Positions 62,384 to 64,000 of a DNA stretch of 64,000 nucleotides are shown here, one piece after another. Numbering within the stretch: the first letter of the stretch is position 1; every line of letters begins with the position of its first letter. Source of the stretch: Thermocrinis albus DSM 14484 (lineage in GTDB: Bacteria > Aquificota > Aquificia > Aquificales > Aquificaceae); assembly GCF_000025605.1 (NCBI RefSeq), contig NC_013894.1, forward strand, positions 357,529 through 421,528, in the 5' to 3' direction. Position numbers and translations under genes: made by a program. The notes below the pieces were generated by a model. The model ran no database searches, was not told the DNA's origin, and saw nothing but the letters and a program-made list of their open reading frames with translations.

Positions 62384-63456
62384 GGAGGTTGATACCTTTC
62401 AAACCTTACGGTTATTCTAAGGAAGATATGATATCTGCCGTTGAGGCTATGGGTCATCCTTACTGTTTCTCGGGACTGAGAAGAAAGGAATTAGAAGATT
62501 CTTTCTGTCAGTACAGTGGCAGAAAATACGCCGTTGCCACACGTGATGTCGTTCCTGGCCTTTTGGCTCTTCTTGAGTACTTAGGTTTATCGTACGGAGA
62601 CACGGTGGCCTACACTCCTCTCTCCTTAGCTCCTCATTTTGCTAAATACACCAAGTTTATGGGACTAAACTCTGCTTACGCAGATGTAGAGAGGTGGTTC
62701 TTTAACGTTGATGTAAAAAGACTGTCCAACGTAATAACATCGTATAAGCCAAAAGTTCTTATAGTAAACAATTCTCTTGGTATACCTGCAGATTGGGATG
62801 CTGTAAGAGAACTCTTAAAAGGAACAGGTATATTTCTGATAGAAGACTCTAGAGAGACGCTTTTCAGCGATTATAAAGGGCGCCCTGCAGGCTCTTTGGG
62901 TGACGTTTCCTTCTTGGCTTTTTCTCCCAACTCTGTGCTGAGGGGTTACGGAGGAGTAATACTAACCGACGACGCACTTATTTACAAAAGAATCAGAGAG
63001 AAAGTGGAACCTATGGACGATATAATGGCTTCCCTTCTTATCTCCCAAACCAAAAGTCTGGAAGAGAGGATAAATATAAGAAGGGAGCTTGCGCAACTTT
63101 ACTCCCAGTTGCTGTCAAACATGGAAGGTATGAAACCTCAGTTTTTCCCTAAATACGTAAACAAACCTTGTTGGTCATATATGTGTGTTCATTTAGCAAA
63201 AAGATACGGAAGGGATGCAGTAGACAGTATCGTAGAACTAATGTGGGACGATGGTATAGAAACTCTAAAGTATCCTGTGTCACAGGATATACAGGAAGGT
63301 AAAAGTATGCCTCACCTACATATATCTCATGAGGTAAGTACGAGAGCCATACTGTTGCCTCTTCATGAGGATATGGACGAGGAGGACGTGTACTTTGTCT
63401 GTGAGAGGTTTAAGGATTATGTGATACAGATAGGAGCAGGTAGTGTAGATCATTGA
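62380..63456 (+). CDS. DegT-family PLP-fold protein lacking the Schiff-base lysine
   Basis: 358 residues resembling the DegT/DnrJ/EryC1 aminotransferase fold: [27 protein letters not shown] start, [29 protein letters not shown], then [15 protein letters not shown]. The normal Lys of the S-F-x3-K-x4-GEGG motif is Asn (N184), and the Glu of GEGG is Tyr. The PLP-phosphate Asp (D156) is kept. Located between DUF269 and nifE inside the nif operon, an unexpected partner. A structural, chaperone-like or altered-chemistry role is inferred. Confidence 0.7.
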   Translation: MRRLIPFKPYGYSKEDMISAVEAMGHPYCFSGLRRKELEDSFCQYSGRKYAVATRDVVPGLLALLEYLGLSYGDTVAYTPLSLAPHFAKYTKFMGLNSAYADVERWFFNVDVKRLSNVITSYKPKVLIVNNSLGIPADWDAVRELLKGTGIFLIEDSRETLFSDYKGRPAGSLGDVSFLAFSPNSVLRGYGGVILTDDALIYKRIREKVEPMDDIMASLLISQTKSLEERINIRRELAQLYSQLLSNMEGMKPQFFPKYVNKPCWSYMCVHLAKRYGRDAVDSIVELMWDDGIETLKYPVSQDIQEGKSMPHLHISHEVSTRAILLPLHEDMDEEDVYFVCERFKDYVIQIGAGSVDH

Positions 63457-63470
63457 AGGAGGTTGTTGCC

Positions 63471-64000
63471 ATGAGAAACTTAGAAGAGTTTTTTACAGAA
63501 CCTGCGTGCGGTATTAATAAAAGTAAGGGAGATAAAGAGAAAAAAGTTGGATGCTCTAAACCAAAACCAGGAAGTGCATCCGGAGGATGTGCCTTTGACG
63601 GTGCTCAGATAACACTTCTTCCCATAGCGGACGCCGTTCATATAGTTCACGGTCCAATAGCATGCGCTGGAAACTCTTGGGATAACAGAGGCACAAGATC
63701 CTCTTCACCTATCACCTACTATAGGATGGGTTTCACCACTGACCTCTCTGAGATAGATGTGATACACGGAGGTGAGAATAAACTGTATATGGCCATAAAG
63801 GAGGCAGTGGAAAAGTATAACCCTCCTGCTGTGTTTGTATACCAAACGTGTGTACCGGCTATGATAGGAGACGATATACAGGCCATCTGCAACAAGGCTT
63901 CCAAAGATTTTAACATACCAGTTGTACCTGTTGATTCACCAGGTTTTGTGGGTAGTAAGAATTTGGGCAACAAGCTTGCCGGAGATGCTTTATTCAGATA
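63471..64000 (+). CDS. nifE: FeMo-cofactor scaffold protein NifE (5' part)
   Basis: Scaffold for FeMo-co assembly with NifN. The first 176 residues show [67 protein letters not shown] and [13 protein letters not shown], all NifE hallmarks. AGGAGG precedes the ATG at 63471. The gene continues beyond the window. Confidence 0.95.
   Translation, partial: MRNLEEFFTEPACGINKSKGDKEKKVGCSKPKPGSASGGCAFDGAQITLLPIADAVHIVHGPIACAGNSWDNRGTRSSSPITYYRMGFTTDLSEIDVIHGGENKLYMAIKEAVEKYNPPAVFVYQTCVPAMIGDDIQAICNKASKDFNIPVVPVDSPGFVGSKNLGNKLAGDALFR

Overview
The window is a gene-dense stretch of a thermophilic, chemolithoautotrophic bacterium, most likely an Aquificaceae member of the Hydrogenobacter/Thermocrinis type. 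This is an inference from gene content: a bc1 complex, a fused NuoCD, an archaeal-class AdoMet synthetase beside a bacterial MetK, a COG2112-type mini-kinase, and a Mo-nitrogenase cluster with archaeal-style NifI1/NifI2. No rRNA or tRNA gene was seen.

Layout. 1-7.3 kb: ppa-kdsD-dxr, hpf and rplS-rnhB, a fused acyl-activating/acyltransferase gene, yajC. 7.3-9.7 kb: Rieske, cytochrome b and cytochrome c1 operon. 9.7-17.7 kb (minus strand): an archaeal-type AdoMet synthetase, nuoA, nuoB, nuoCD, nuoH, mltD-like, mobA, an HMA protein, a mini-kinase and an HhH glycosylase. 17.7-29.1 kb (minus strand): a phosphohexomutase, an APC permease, and a metK-lysS-purN-murB-ddl-ftsQ-ftsA-ftsZ division/cell-wall run. 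29.1-31.8 kb: a small flavoprotein, an LPG-synthase-like membrane protein and NfeD. 32.1-34.5 kb: a 36-repeat CRISPR array with no cas genes in the window. 34.5-47.5 kb: TlpA-like protein, a sigma54 activator, a BASS transporter, DksA-like protein, Fe-alcohol dehydrogenase, a small sulfur-oxygenase-reductase-like protein, QueD-like, TldD, V4R, a shortened Lpd-like protein, moaE-moaA, and a heme-c-containing bd-superfamily pair. 47.7-64 kb: the nitrogen fixation island.

Nitrogen fixation island. Four sigma54 (-24/-12) promoters and three pairs of TGT-N10-ACA activator sites drive (i) nifI1-nifI2-nifT-nifB-fdxN-nifW-nifZ-mop, (ii) a divergent pair: nifA rightward, and leftward moaD-like/ferredoxin/aldehyde:ferredoxin oxidoreductase/degenerate nifS/nifV, and (iii) nifH-nifD-nifK with downstream genes, running off the end in nifE. 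nifK is split into two separately initiated genes at the boundary between its domains. Two PLP-fold proteins in the island (NifS-like and DegT-like) lack the Schiff-base lysine. A tungsten/molybdenum-type AOR with its ferredoxin and a MoaD-like protein sits inside the sigma54 regulon, which suggests a link between aldehyde oxidation or ferredoxin reduction and nitrogenase.

Other main observations: two copies of an apparently structured, pseudoknot-forming leader RNA (before ppa and before nuoB) share loop and tail sequence while the helices covary, and each is followed by a hairpin and then a start codon. I do not recognise it as a named riboswitch.
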